Source: Lacihabitans sp. CS3-21
GTDB lineage: Bacteria; Bacteroidota; Bacteroidia; Cytophagales; Spirosomataceae
Length of the DNA stretch: 64,000 bases
Direction: 5' to 3'
NCBI RefSeq assembly: GCF_024343675.1
Contig: NZ_RJUD01000003.1
Location: 62,001 to 126,000 of the forward strand
The notes below the pieces were generated by a model. That model had not been told where the DNA came from. It searched no databases and saw nothing but the letters and a program-made list of their open reading frames with translations. A program made the translations under genes and the position numbers. Every line of letters begins with the position of its first letter. Position 1 is the first letter of the stretch. Shown piece after piece: positions 36,007 to 42,952 of the stretch.

Positions 36007-37365
36007 ATGAAGATTAGGAACAAACTAATATTAATTTATCTCGCCATCACTTCAGTTTTAGTGTCTTTTTTTTGTGTGGTAATATACATTCAAAGTAAAG
36101 ATTACCGAAAGGCAGAATTTAAGGACAGATTGAGAAAAGAGGCACTTTCGGCAGCAAACATCTATTTTAATAAAAAGGGTATTAGTCCAGAGGTTCTTAA
36201 ACTCCTTGATAGAAACGATTTCACGGTTCTTACAAATGAGGAAATCGTAATTTTTAATAGTAAAAATCATGTAATTTATGAAAGTGGCGAAGATGGTTTT
36301 AAAATACAAAAAGAAGTCTTAGAGAAAATAAAAGCACAAAAAGAATATTATTGGGTGGATTTAAAACACGAATTCATAGGTATTTTGTTTGAAAAAAATA
36401 ACCAGAATTATGTCATTGTTTCTTATGCCGTCGATAATTATGGATTTTTTAAACTTCAAAACCTTAGGTATGTTCTTATAATTGGGGGCTTATGTATTTT
36501 GTTTTTAAGTGCTCTTTCTGGCTGGTTTTTCGTAGAAAAAATGTTAAATCCCATTCAGCAAATTATTAGAAAAATTGACAAAATAAAGGCATCGCAATTG
36601 GGCGAACGATTGGAAGTCGGTGGTGAGAATGATGAGTTTGCCCAACTGGCCGACAGATTTAACCAGATGCTTGATCGACTGCAAAGGTCTTTTTTGGCTC
36701 AAAAGGCATTCGTATCGCATGCATCACATGAGCTAAGAACCCCACTTACTTCTATAACTGGGCAGATTCAGGTTTCGCTTCTGGCAGATGATAGTCCTGA
36801 AGACTTGAAGAAAATGATTCAATCTGTGCTAGAAGACGTAAAACAACTTAACAGACTGAGTAATAATTTATTGGACCTCACCTCTCTTACCTCATATTCG
36901 ACGAATTCCAATCTAACGTTGGTGAACGTTCTTGACAAATTGTCTAGAGTTAGAGATGAAGCTATTAAGAAAAATCCTTTTGGCCATGTATTGATAAAGT
37001 TCGATTTAGATGAGGAAGAAATACCCGAGCTTCTGGGCAATCCACCATTGCTTTATACGGCTTTTTATAATCTAATTGACAATGGAATCAAATACTCATT
37101 GGATCAGACGGTAGATATTGAGGTGATAAATAACCCAAAAAATATCATAGTCCAATTCCAAAATAATTTTCAAAACATAACTGACGAAGATCTAAAAAAC
37201 ATCTTTGAGCCCTTCAAGAGAGGAAGCAATTCGAAAAACAAAGTGGGTCATGGAGTAGGTCTTTCCTTAGTCAAAGGGATTATAGAAATGCATCTCGGGA
37301 CTATAGAAGTATCCAAAACAGATCAAGATCTAATTCTTTTTGAGGTTTGTCTTCCTAAACGATAA
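36007..37365 (+). CDS. Sensor histidine kinase with HAMP domain
   Basis: A 452-residue kinase. I start at the ATG at 36007 (MKIRNKLILIYLAITSVLVSF). First helix about residues 5-27, periplasmic domain about 120 residues, second helix about 155-178, HAMP-like segment (NPIQQIIRKIDKIKASQLGERL), HisKA with His241 in SHASHELRTPLTSITGQIQ, then HATPase_c with NLIDNGIKYS and a shortened GVGLSLVKGIIEMH. It phosphorylates the preceding response regulator. The periplasmic part lacks a known ligand fold; the neighbours suggest envelope or metal stress as the cue. Confidence 0.94.
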   Translation: MKIRNKLILIYLAITSVLVSFFCVVIYIQSKDYRKAEFKDRLRKEALSAANIYFNKKGISPEVLKLLDRNDFTVLTNEEIVIFNSKNHVIYESGEDGFKIQKEVLEKIKAQKEYYWVDLKHEFIGILFEKNNQNYVIVSYAVDNYGFFKLQNLRYVLIIGGLCILFLSALSGWFFVEKMLNPIQQIIRKIDKIKASQLGERLEVGGENDEFAQLADRFNQMLDRLQRSFLAQKAFVSHASHELRTPLTSITGQIQVSLLADDSPEDLKKMIQSVLEDVKQLNRLSNNLLDLTSLTSYSTNSNLTLVNVLDKLSRVRDEAIKKNPFGHVLIKFDLDEEEIPELLGNPPLLYTAFYNLIDNGIKYSLDQTVDIEVINNPKNIIVQFQNNFQNITDEDLKNIFEPFKRGSNSKNKVGHGVGLSLVKGIIEMHLGTIEVSKTDQDLILFEVCLPKR

Positions 37366-37376
37366 TTTAATATTCT

Positions 37377-37422
37377 TCTAATTTCCTCCTAAGTTGGTTC
37401 TAATAGTTAAGTTTTAGCTTTG
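37377..37422 (+). promoter_or_regulatory. Prohibitin promoter with 11-bp TCTAA repeats
   Basis: TCTAA at 37377, CCTAA at 37388, TCTAA at 37399, and a weaker TTTAA one phase earlier (37366). An exact -7 box TAGCTTTG (37415-37422) begins 16 bp after the last repeat. The array occupies the -33 region, as for a class II activator. Confidence 0.72.
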
Positions 37423-37471
37423 TTCTGTGCTCAAAAGGGCATCAAATAATAAAACTAAAATTTACATAGAG

Positions 37472-38257
37472 ATGAAAACACGATTGGTTTTAATGGGAAT
37501 TGCTTTTAGTTTATTTTTTAGTAGCTGTACTATAATTCGCCAAGGAGAGGTTGGTGTAAAGCGATCGTTCGGTAAAATAAAGTCTGAGCCTCTCATGGAA
37601 GGTGCTAGAGGCTTTAATCCGTTTACTAGTACAATAATCAAGTTGCCTACCCGCACCATGAACATGGAAGTCAGAGTGCCACTTCCTTCAAAAGAAGGTT
37701 TAACTGTTCAGTCCGATGTTTCAATACTATATCGTTTGGAGGGAAGCTACGCTCCTAAAGTTATAGAAAAACTTGGCAAAAATTATGAGCAGGTGGTTAT
37801 TTTGCCTGTCTTCAGATCTGCTGTAGCCGATATTTCTTCACAGTACTTTGCCAAAGATATGCACACTGGTCAAAGGTCGGTCATTGAGAAATCTATTAAG
37901 GAATTAATGATGACTCAACTCAAAGAAAGAGGCTTTGTTGTAGAATCGGTATTGTTAAAAAGTATTGTGTTGCCTCCCGGACTTACAAAAGCCATAGAGG
38001 ACAAATTAGAAGCAGAGCAAGATTCCCAAAGAATGCAATTTGTGCTCGACAAAGAAAAACAGGAGGCCAAAAGGCTAATTATAGAAGCAGAAGGAATTAG
38101 AGATGCACAAAAAATCGTGTCGGAAGGTCTTACACCATTGTTGATAAGATTCAAGGCTATTGAGGCGTTTAATAAGCTTTCAACCTCGCCAAATGCCAAA
38201 GTTATTATAACGAGTGCCGAACAACCGCTTATGCTGAATGCCAATTCAGATAAATAA
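37472..38257 (+). CDS. Prohibitin/SPFH-domain lipoprotein
   Basis: A 261-residue protein starting at the ATG at 37472, which is downstream of the promoter box. MKTRLVLMGIAFSLFFSSC ends in a lipobox Cys at 19, so the protein is anchored by lipid rather than by the usual membrane helix. The SPFH domain follows (RQGEVGVKRSFGKIKSEPLM, MNMEVRVPLPSKEGLTVQSDVSILYRL), then a coiled coil (EDKLEAEQDSQRMQFVLDKEKQEAKRLIIEAEGIRDAQKI). Prohibitins form ring or cage assemblies that control membrane proteases in other bacteria. It is preceded by a TCTAA-repeat promoter. Confidence 0.92.
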   Translation: MKTRLVLMGIAFSLFFSSCTIIRQGEVGVKRSFGKIKSEPLMEGARGFNPFTSTIIKLPTRTMNMEVRVPLPSKEGLTVQSDVSILYRLEGSYAPKVIEKLGKNYEQVVILPVFRSAVADISSQYFAKDMHTGQRSVIEKSIKELMMTQLKERGFVVESVLLKSIVLPPGLTKAIEDKLEAEQDSQRMQFVLDKEKQEAKRLIIEAEGIRDAQKIVSEGLTPLLIRFKAIEAFNKLSTSPNAKVIITSAEQPLMLNANSDK

Positions 38258-38304
38258 CAAATATTGGCAAGTTAGATAGGTATAAGTCTTGTCTTATTCA
38301 AAAC

Positions 38305-38335
38305 ACTGAGTGTCAGTAATTAACTGTCACTCAGT
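38305..38335. repeat. Inverted repeat between prohibitin and LRR genes
   Basis: ACTGAGTG-T-CAGT (38305-38317) and ACTG-T-CACTCAGT (38323-38335) form a 13-bp dyad with one T-T mismatch and a 5-bp centre AATTA. There is no long T-run after it, so it may be an operator as well as a weak terminator of the prohibitin transcript. Confidence 0.6.
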
Positions 38336-38372
38336 AATATAAATTTTTCTGCAAAACCTAAATTTGAAAAAC

Positions 38373-39011
38373 ATGAAAGTTTCAACAAACATAAGGATAT
38401 TATTGGCCATTATTATGGCTCAATTTGGATTTCTGAATTTTGCAATTGCTCAAGAGGAGGAATACACCGAACTCAAAGAGGCTTTGGCCTTTCCTGATAA
38501 AGTAACACGATTAAACTTAAGTGGCATGAGTATGGAGTCCTTACCACAGGAAATATCTCTTTTTAAAAACCTGACCTATCTAAATCTTAGAAATAACCAT
38601 TTGAAAATTTTTCCTGAAGAACTTTCTAAGCTTCCGAATCTCAAAGTTTTGGATGTTGGCGAAAATTTATTTTCGTCCTTACCACAAAGCTTATCTTCTT
38701 TTGAGGCTTTAGAGGAATTATTTATTGATAATGAACGAAACTTAGATTTTGAGAGCAGCCTTGAGGTCATCGCAGCTATACCCAAACTAAGAATTTTGCA
38801 TTTGGAGAATAATCGAGAATTTCCAACCAATTTCTCGCTTCAAAAATTGCAAAAAGTGAACTCGGTTTTTGTAAATAAAAGCATGTTAAGGTATGTGCCA
38901 AAGGAAATATATTTAATGGAAAACCTGAAATTTATAGATTTTCAGAATAATCCAATAAAGAAAAATCACATAGGTACGTACCCAGTCACTTATGGCGTAA
39001 AAATTAGGTGA
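38373..39011 (+). CDS. Exported leucine-rich-repeat protein
   Basis: A 212-residue protein with signal peptide MKVSTNIRILLAIIMAQFGFLNFAIAQ. About six LRR units follow, for example VTRLNLSGMSMESLPQEISLF, LTYLNLRNNHLKIFPEELSKLP and LKVLDVGENLFSSLPQSLSSF, of the bacterial type with LPxxL. The C terminus has no anchor. LRR proteins usually bind other proteins; the partner is unknown. I use the ATG at 38373 although a TAAATTTG box (38359-38366) would leave almost no leader; the real promoter may lie further up. Confidence 0.82.
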   Translation: MKVSTNIRILLAIIMAQFGFLNFAIAQEEEYTELKEALAFPDKVTRLNLSGMSMESLPQEISLFKNLTYLNLRNNHLKIFPEELSKLPNLKVLDVGENLFSSLPQSLSSFEALEELFIDNERNLDFESSLEVIAAIPKLRILHLENNREFPTNFSLQKLQKVNSVFVNKSMLRYVPKEIYLMENLKFIDFQNNPIKKNHIGTYPVTYGVKIR

Positions 39012-39129
39012 GATATTTCCTTCTGTGGCTTTATTCTAAAATATTGTGTTAGGTATAAATTGGACTCTAAGCCTATTCTAGTATTAGTTTCCGAATAATA
39101 ATTTCTACAAAAAAAGTGACGATTCAAAT

Positions 39130-39186
39130 TCTAATAACTTTCTAATATCTACCTAAGTTGGGTCTAATTTTAGAGTTGTAGGTTTG
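39130..39186 (+). promoter_or_regulatory. NYK-repeat gene promoter with four 11-bp TCTAA repeats
   Basis: TCTAA at 39130 and 39141, CCTAA at 39152, TCTAA at 39163: four repeats exactly 11 bp apart. The exact -7 box TAGGTTTG (39179-39186) begins 16 bp after the last. This is the most complete array in the window. The stretch around the CCTAAGTTGG repeat is also shared with the prohibitin promoter. Confidence 0.78.
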
Positions 39187-39227
39187 TATTGTCGACAGAC
39201 GAATATTACAACAAAACATATATAAAA

Positions 39228-39599
39228 ATGAAAAATTTAATAGCAATAGTATTAGGTACATTATTAGTACCGTCGATTTCAGTTTTTGGTCAAACCAATT
39301 CAGTTAGAAATTATAAAATGGCTGTGCAAGATCGTAAAGTAGTAAAAACTCAAGAAATTGCTATAAACAAGAGTAATGCCTCGGTTTCTAACTCTTTTGA
39401 TTCACCTCAAAATTACAAGCATCAAGTGTTTAATAAGAACCAAGAAAATCAGGACCTACTGGTATTGCGAACAAGTACGGAGAAAGTTCAAACTGGAATT
39501 AATCCATTGGAATCAACCAGAAACTATAAATCACCTGTTTTTTCTAGAGCGGTTCAGAAAGAAATTAACAAAGAGCAATTAGCGGTCATCAAAGAATAA
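39228..39599 (+). CDS. Small exported protein with NYK repeats, unknown function
   Basis: A 123-residue protein. The ATG at 39228 gives a clean signal peptide (MKNLIAIVLGTLLVPSISVFGQ); it is 42 bp after an exact -7 box, so longer starts are excluded. The mature part has no known fold but contains three spaced motifs: RNYKMAVQDR, QNYKHQVFNK and RNYKSPVFSR, separated by about 35-45 polar residues. It is likely disordered, periplasmic or surface exposed. It has the best TCTAA-repeat promoter in the window, so it may be a major target of the response regulator. Confidence 0.72.
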   Translation: MKNLIAIVLGTLLVPSISVFGQTNSVRNYKMAVQDRKVVKTQEIAINKSNASVSNSFDSPQNYKHQVFNKNQENQDLLVLRTSTEKVQTGINPLESTRNYKSPVFSRAVQKEINKEQLAVIKE

Positions 39600-39637
39600 A
39601 ACAATCTATAAGTTTTCAACCTTAAAAAAATACACGA

Positions 39638-39832
39638 ATGACAATGCTGGAATACACTAAAATTATACTCGAGAAGGTCAGTTTTAATCCCAGAATTTTT
39701 AAAAAAGAACTTAAAAAAGCAATGAATTATGTAACAAAGGAGGAGTATGGTCACCTAAAGGCTTGGGTTAAGCAGAAATTTGGGAAAAGAGTAAAACCTA
39801 AATCAAGTTTCACAGAATTTAAAATAGGGTGA
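39638..39832 (+). CDS. Small basic conserved protein
   Basis: A 64-residue, Lys-rich protein, MLEYTKIILEKVSFNPRIF and then KKELKKAMNYVTKEEYGHLKAW, entirely helical in appearance. I recall similar short proteins across Bacteroidota but no function. A second ATG at 39644 is just as plausible a start as the one at 39638. It follows the NYK-repeat gene by 38 bp and ends before a strong terminator, so it is probably the last gene of that transcript. Confidence 0.62.
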   Translation: MTMLEYTKIILEKVSFNPRIFKKELKKAMNYVTKEEYGHLKAWVKQKFGKRVKPKSSFTEFKIG

Positions 39833-39930
39833 TTAACAATATGAAATAACCTTCAAAGGTGTAGAAATATGCCAAAGTGTTTAAAAATAAAGTGATAGTT
39901 TTTTTCAGAGTAGTTTAGGGGTAAGTAAAG

Positions 39931-39957
39931 ACAGCGAGAAATTCTCGCTGTTTTTTT
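39931..39957 (+). terminator. Intrinsic terminator
   Basis: ACAGCGAGAA (39931-39940) pairs with TTCTCGCTGT (39942-39951), followed by seven T. It ends the rightward transcript of the NYK-repeat and small basic protein genes. It touches the stop codon of the convergent KDG kinase gene. Confidence 0.9.
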
Positions 39958-40963
39958 ATCTTTTCAACTTTCCACTTCCATCACCCAGCATGAGATTTTC
40001 TACCTCAGCAATATCTACTAAGTTTTGATCGCCAGGAATAGTATGTTTCAAGGCACTAGAGGCATTGCCGAATTCTAAAGACTTCAGGTCATCTTTATAC
40101 TTCAACTGTCCGTATATAAATCCACCAAGAAATGCATCACCAGTACCCACACGGTCAACAATGTGTGTAATATCCAAATTGCTGGTTTTCATATATTCTT
40201 GGCCGTTCCACATGCGGGCATTCATACGATTGTGAGAAGCACTTATTTGGATTCTTTCGGTAGCGATTATTTTTTCTATTGAAGGGTAACGTTCCATCAG
40301 TTTTTTGGCAGTGTCTTGAAACTTTCCTTTTTCTTCGTTTGAAACTATCCCAAATATCTCTTCGATATTTTTTCTGGATGCCAAAATCACATTAGAATAA
40401 GAAGCCAATTCTGGTAAAATATCTTGGGGTGTTTTGCCATAATTCCAAAGGTTGCTTCTGTAGTAAATATCAGAAGACACTTTTATGCCAAGTTTTTTGG
40501 CCACTTTTAAAGCATCTAATAGTGCAATTGCAGGTTTTTCGCCAACAGCAGGAGTAATCCCACACCAATGAAACCAATCAGCATCTTTTAGTATTTCTTC
40601 CCAGTTAAACCAACTCGGATCGAGATTTACAAAAGCTGAATCAGCCCTGTCATAAACAATCTGACTTGCACGACTTACAGCTCCAGTTTCGAGGAAAAAC
40701 AATCCCATTCTCTGGCCTTTAAGATGAATGTTTTCATCAGAAATACCCAATTTTCTTATAAATGCTTTCGCTTTTTTGCCAATATGATTTTCTGGAAAAA
40801 CACCTACGTGAGTCACATCAAATCCAAAATTAACTAGAGCGGCACCCACGTTCATTTCTGTACCTCCAAAAGTACAGTCGAAGGATTCCGCTTGGGCTAT
40901 TTTTTGAAAACCAGGCGTAGAAAGACGTAACAATATTTCACCGAAAGTGACGATTTTTGGCAT
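39956..40963 (-). CDS. kdgK: PfkB-family 2-keto-3-deoxygluconate kinase
   Basis: A 335-residue sugar kinase of the PfkB/ribokinase group. The N terminus is VTFGEILLRLSTPGFQKIAQ, followed by TFGGTEMNVGAALVNFGFDV (substrate binding), and the C-terminal signature is VDRVGTGDAFLGGFIYGQL with the catalytic Asp in GTGDAF. The sequence ASRKNIEEIFGI is typical of KDG kinases. It phosphorylates 2-keto-3-deoxygluconate to KDPG. It lies 40 bp behind uxuA on the same strand, and together they form the lower hexuronate pathway; no KDPG aldolase gene is in the window. Confidence 0.92.
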   Translation of the reverse strand: MPKIVTFGEILLRLSTPGFQKIAQAESFDCTFGGTEMNVGAALVNFGFDVTHVGVFPENHIGKKAKAFIRKLGISDENIHLKGQRMGLFFLETGAVSRASQIVYDRADSAFVNLDPSWFNWEEILKDADWFHWCGITPAVGEKPAIALLDALKVAKKLGIKVSSDIYYRSNLWNYGKTPQDILPELASYSNVILASRKNIEEIFGIVSNEEKGKFQDTAKKLMERYPSIEKIIATERIQISASHNRMNARMWNGQEYMKTSNLDITHIVDRVGTGDAFLGGFIYGQLKYKDDLKSLEFGNASSALKHTIPGDQNLVDIAEVENLMLGDGSGKLKR

Positions 40964-41003
40964 TGCAAAACGATTTATTTTTCAACAAAAATAGCATTTA
41001 AGA

Positions 41004-42197
41004 TTAAACACCCAAATTTCTTCTAATACCTAATTCCAATCCACGCAACTCAGCCAATCCTCTCAAACGACCTATGGCGGTATAACCTGGATTAGTTTTC
41101 TTATTTGGATTCAAATCATCTAACATTCTATGTCCATGATCTGGGCGGAATGGTAGCCTGTAATCTTCCCTATTTTCAATTCTTCGTTTTTCTTGTTCTT
41201 TTACCAATGCTTGCATGACACCGAACATATCTACATCACCGTCTAAGTGGTCAGCTTCGTGGAAATTGCCTATTTCATCACGCTTTGTAGCTCTTAAATG
41301 AATAAAGTTTATTCTATCGCCCATTCTTTCAATCATACCTACCAAATCATTGTCGGCCCTTACGCCATAGCTGCCCGTGCAGAAACAAAGGCCATTGTAT
41401 TTGCTCGGGTACGCCTCCAATAATGCTTTAGCATCGGCTTCGGTACTTACTACTCTTGGCAAGCCCAAAATGGTGTAAGGCGGATCATCTGGATGTATGG
41501 CCAGCGAAACTTTATTTAGTTCTGCCACTGGACCAATTTCTGCTATAAAGGCGTATAAATTGTTTCTCAACGTTTGATCGTCGATGCCGTCATAAGTAGC
41601 CAGTACATTCCCAAACTGCTCAATTGTAAAACTCTCTTCACTTCCAGGAAGTCCAGCTATTATATTTTTGACCAATTTAGATTTTTGAGTATCAGTAGCT
41701 GAATGAATCCATTGCTCGGCTTTTTGAAGAACATCAGGCGAATATGCATCTGAGGCATTTTTTCTTTTCAAAAGATAAACCTCAAAAGCACAAAACTCAA
41801 CCATATCGAATCGTAGAGCCGTAGAGCCATCTGTCATTGGATAGTCAAGGTCAGTCCGTGTCCAGTCTAAAACAGGCATGAAATTATAACAAACAGTGTC
41901 TATTCCACAAATGGCGAGATTAGCGATAGAAGTTTTGTAATTTTCTATATAAGTCTCATAATTTCCAGAGCGTTTTTTGATGTCTTCATGTACTGGTATA
42001 CTTTCCACTACAGACCATGTTAATCCCGCAGTTTCAATTATATCTTTTCGTTTTTGAATTTCTTCTACGGTCCAGACCTGACCGTTTGGAATATGATGAA
42101 GAGCCGATACCACGCCTGTGGCTCCAGCTTGGCGTACATCCGAAAGGCTCACTGGGTCATTGGGACCATACCATCTCCAAGTTTGTTCTAATGCCAT
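41004..42197 (-). CDS. uxuA: Mannonate dehydratase
   Basis: A 397-residue enzyme starting at the ATG at 42197 ([20 protein letters not shown]). UxuA motifs: [52 protein letters not shown] with metal ligands, [12 protein letters not shown] (Cys ligand), [23 protein letters not shown]. It dehydrates D-mannonate to 2-keto-3-deoxygluconate with Fe or Mn. Its length fits the family. The kinase gene follows. A -7 box (TATTTTTG on the minus strand at 42229-42222) supports the chosen start. Confidence 0.96.
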   Translation of the reverse strand: MALEQTWRWYGPNDPVSLSDVRQAGATGVVSALHHIPNGQVWTVEEIQKRKDIIETAGLTWSVVESIPVHEDIKKRSGNYETYIENYKTSIANLAICGIDTVCYNFMPVLDWTRTDLDYPMTDGSTALRFDMVEFCAFEVYLLKRKNASDAYSPDVLQKAEQWIHSATDTQKSKLVKNIIAGLPGSEESFTIEQFGNVLATYDGIDDQTLRNNLYAFIAEIGPVAELNKVSLAIHPDDPPYTILGLPRVVSTEADAKALLEAYPSKYNGLCFCTGSYGVRADNDLVGMIERMGDRINFIHLRATKRDEIGNFHEADHLDGDVDMFGVMQALVKEQEKRRIENREDYRLPFRPDHGHRMLDDLNPNKKTNPGYTAIGRLRGLAELRGLELGIRRNLGV

Positions 42198-42221
42198 AAA
42201 ATTCAATTGATATTATTTTGA

Positions 42222-42229
42222 CAAAAATA
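42222..42229 (-). promoter_or_regulatory. Predicted promoter -7 box of uxuA
   Basis: On the minus strand TATTTTTG exactly matches TAnnTTTG, 25 bp before the uxuA ATG. The surrounding TTTTGACAAAA (42217-42227) recurs inverted near 42286-42296 as TTTTTGTCAAAA, and a GGAGTAT/ATACTACC hairpin lies between, so a regulator probably acts here. Confidence 0.55.
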
Positions 42230-42342
42230 ATGGATGGAGTATCGAAATACTACCATTATAGATTTAAATAATTGTATTTTTTTGTCAAAAACTTGTGATG
42301 AATTACGAAAGTAAAAAAAAAGTTATTTTTTTTTACTCAATG

Positions 42343-42374
42343 TTTGGAAATAAAAAATCAGTCTTGCATCTTTG
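42343..42374 (+). promoter_or_regulatory. Predicted promoter of tRNA-Val
   Basis: -33 element TTTG at 42343-42346, a 20-bp spacer, then CATCTTTG at 42367-42374 (one mismatch from TAnnTTTG). Spacing matches that of the TauE promoter. The tRNA begins 24 bp downstream. Confidence 0.6.
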
Positions 42375-42397
42375 CACTCCCAACGCACAGGGAAAAA

Positions 42398-42472
42398 GGG
42401 AGTTTAGCTCAGTTGGTTCAGAGCATCTGCCTTACAAGCAGAGGGTCGGGGGTTCGAATCCCTCAACTCCCA
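42398..42472 (+). tRNA. tRNA-Val (anticodon TAC)
   Basis: The 75-nt cloverleaf folds completely: acceptor GGGAGTT with AACTCCC, D arm GCTC/GAGC around AGTTGGTTCA, anticodon arm TCTGC/GCAGA with loop CTTACAA (anticodon TAC at 42433-42435, reading GUA), and T arm GGGGG-TTCGAAT-CCCTC. CCA is not encoded: the discriminator A at 42472 is followed by CG. A terminator hairpin follows 9 bp later. Confidence 0.97.
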
Positions 42473-42481
42473 CGATAGCAA

Positions 42482-42516
42482 AAGCCTCATAATCAGTTGA
42501 TTATGAGGCTTTTTTC
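42482..42516 (+). terminator. Intrinsic terminator of tRNA-Val
   Basis: AAGCCTCATAATCA (42482-42495) pairs with TGATTATGAGGCTT (42498-42511), then a T-run to 42515. Confidence 0.92.
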
Positions 42517-42631
42517 GTTTTTGGCCATACCTTAGAAAATCTTGGTTTAAACATGGTTTATACATTTTGATTTTTAGAGGTGTTGAAAATTAGCTATTTA
42601 TAGGAGTTTTTGAAATATACAGGTTTTCGAA

Positions 42632-42670
42632 AATCAAAAAAACCATTCGGGATGAATGGTTTTTTTGATT
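42632..42670. terminator. Strong bidirectional hairpin terminator without an obvious gene
   Basis: A perfect 17-bp stem, 42632-42648 with 42654-42670, loop GGGAT, core CCATTC/GAATGG with A-run and T-run arms. Placed 115 bp after the tRNA terminator and 282 bp before the next gene, so it must end some transcript between 42517 and 42632 or one from the right. Confidence 0.85.
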
Positions 42671-42704
42671 ATTAAGGATGCCCTTCTGTTTGTGTTTTAA
42701 TATT

Positions 42705-42753
42705 TTTAGCGTTTTAAACAAAGTTTTTTACTTACATTTTATTAAACGCTAAA
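42705..42753. repeat. Inverted repeat upstream of the amino-sugar operon
   Basis: TTTAGCGTTT (42705-42714) and AAACGCTAAA (42744-42753), 10 bp each, 29 bp apart. The spacing is near three helical turns, suiting a regulator dimer pair. Confidence 0.5.
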
Positions 42754-42952
42754 CCTTCTTACTTTAATTATTGCGGTATCAAAAATCAGTTTTGAAAATA
42801 TACTTCTCAGCAATTTTTTACTTTGGGTTCAAATAAATCCAGAAATTGTATTTTTTCAAATAAAAAATATAATTTTTAGAACAATTTACTATAATATTGT
42901 AAAGGCTATAAATGAAGAGGAAATCAGTTGTTAAACCCCTATTTTTTTCAAG

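Larger units (their letters stand above)
42517..42952. other. Gene-free region with an extra terminator and an inverted repeat
   Basis: 436 bp between the tRNA terminator and the Gfo/Idh gene. No credible protein frame. It contains a second strong hairpin at 42632-42670 (below) and an inverted repeat TTTAGCGTTT (42705-42714) with AAACGCTAAA (42744-42753), which is the likely operator of the amino-sugar operon downstream. No exact -7 box is seen. Confidence 0.45.

Noticed and set aside
42295-42492. 65-residue frame over the tRNA
   Set aside because: It runs through tRNA-Val and its promoter; the RNA gene explains the sequence.
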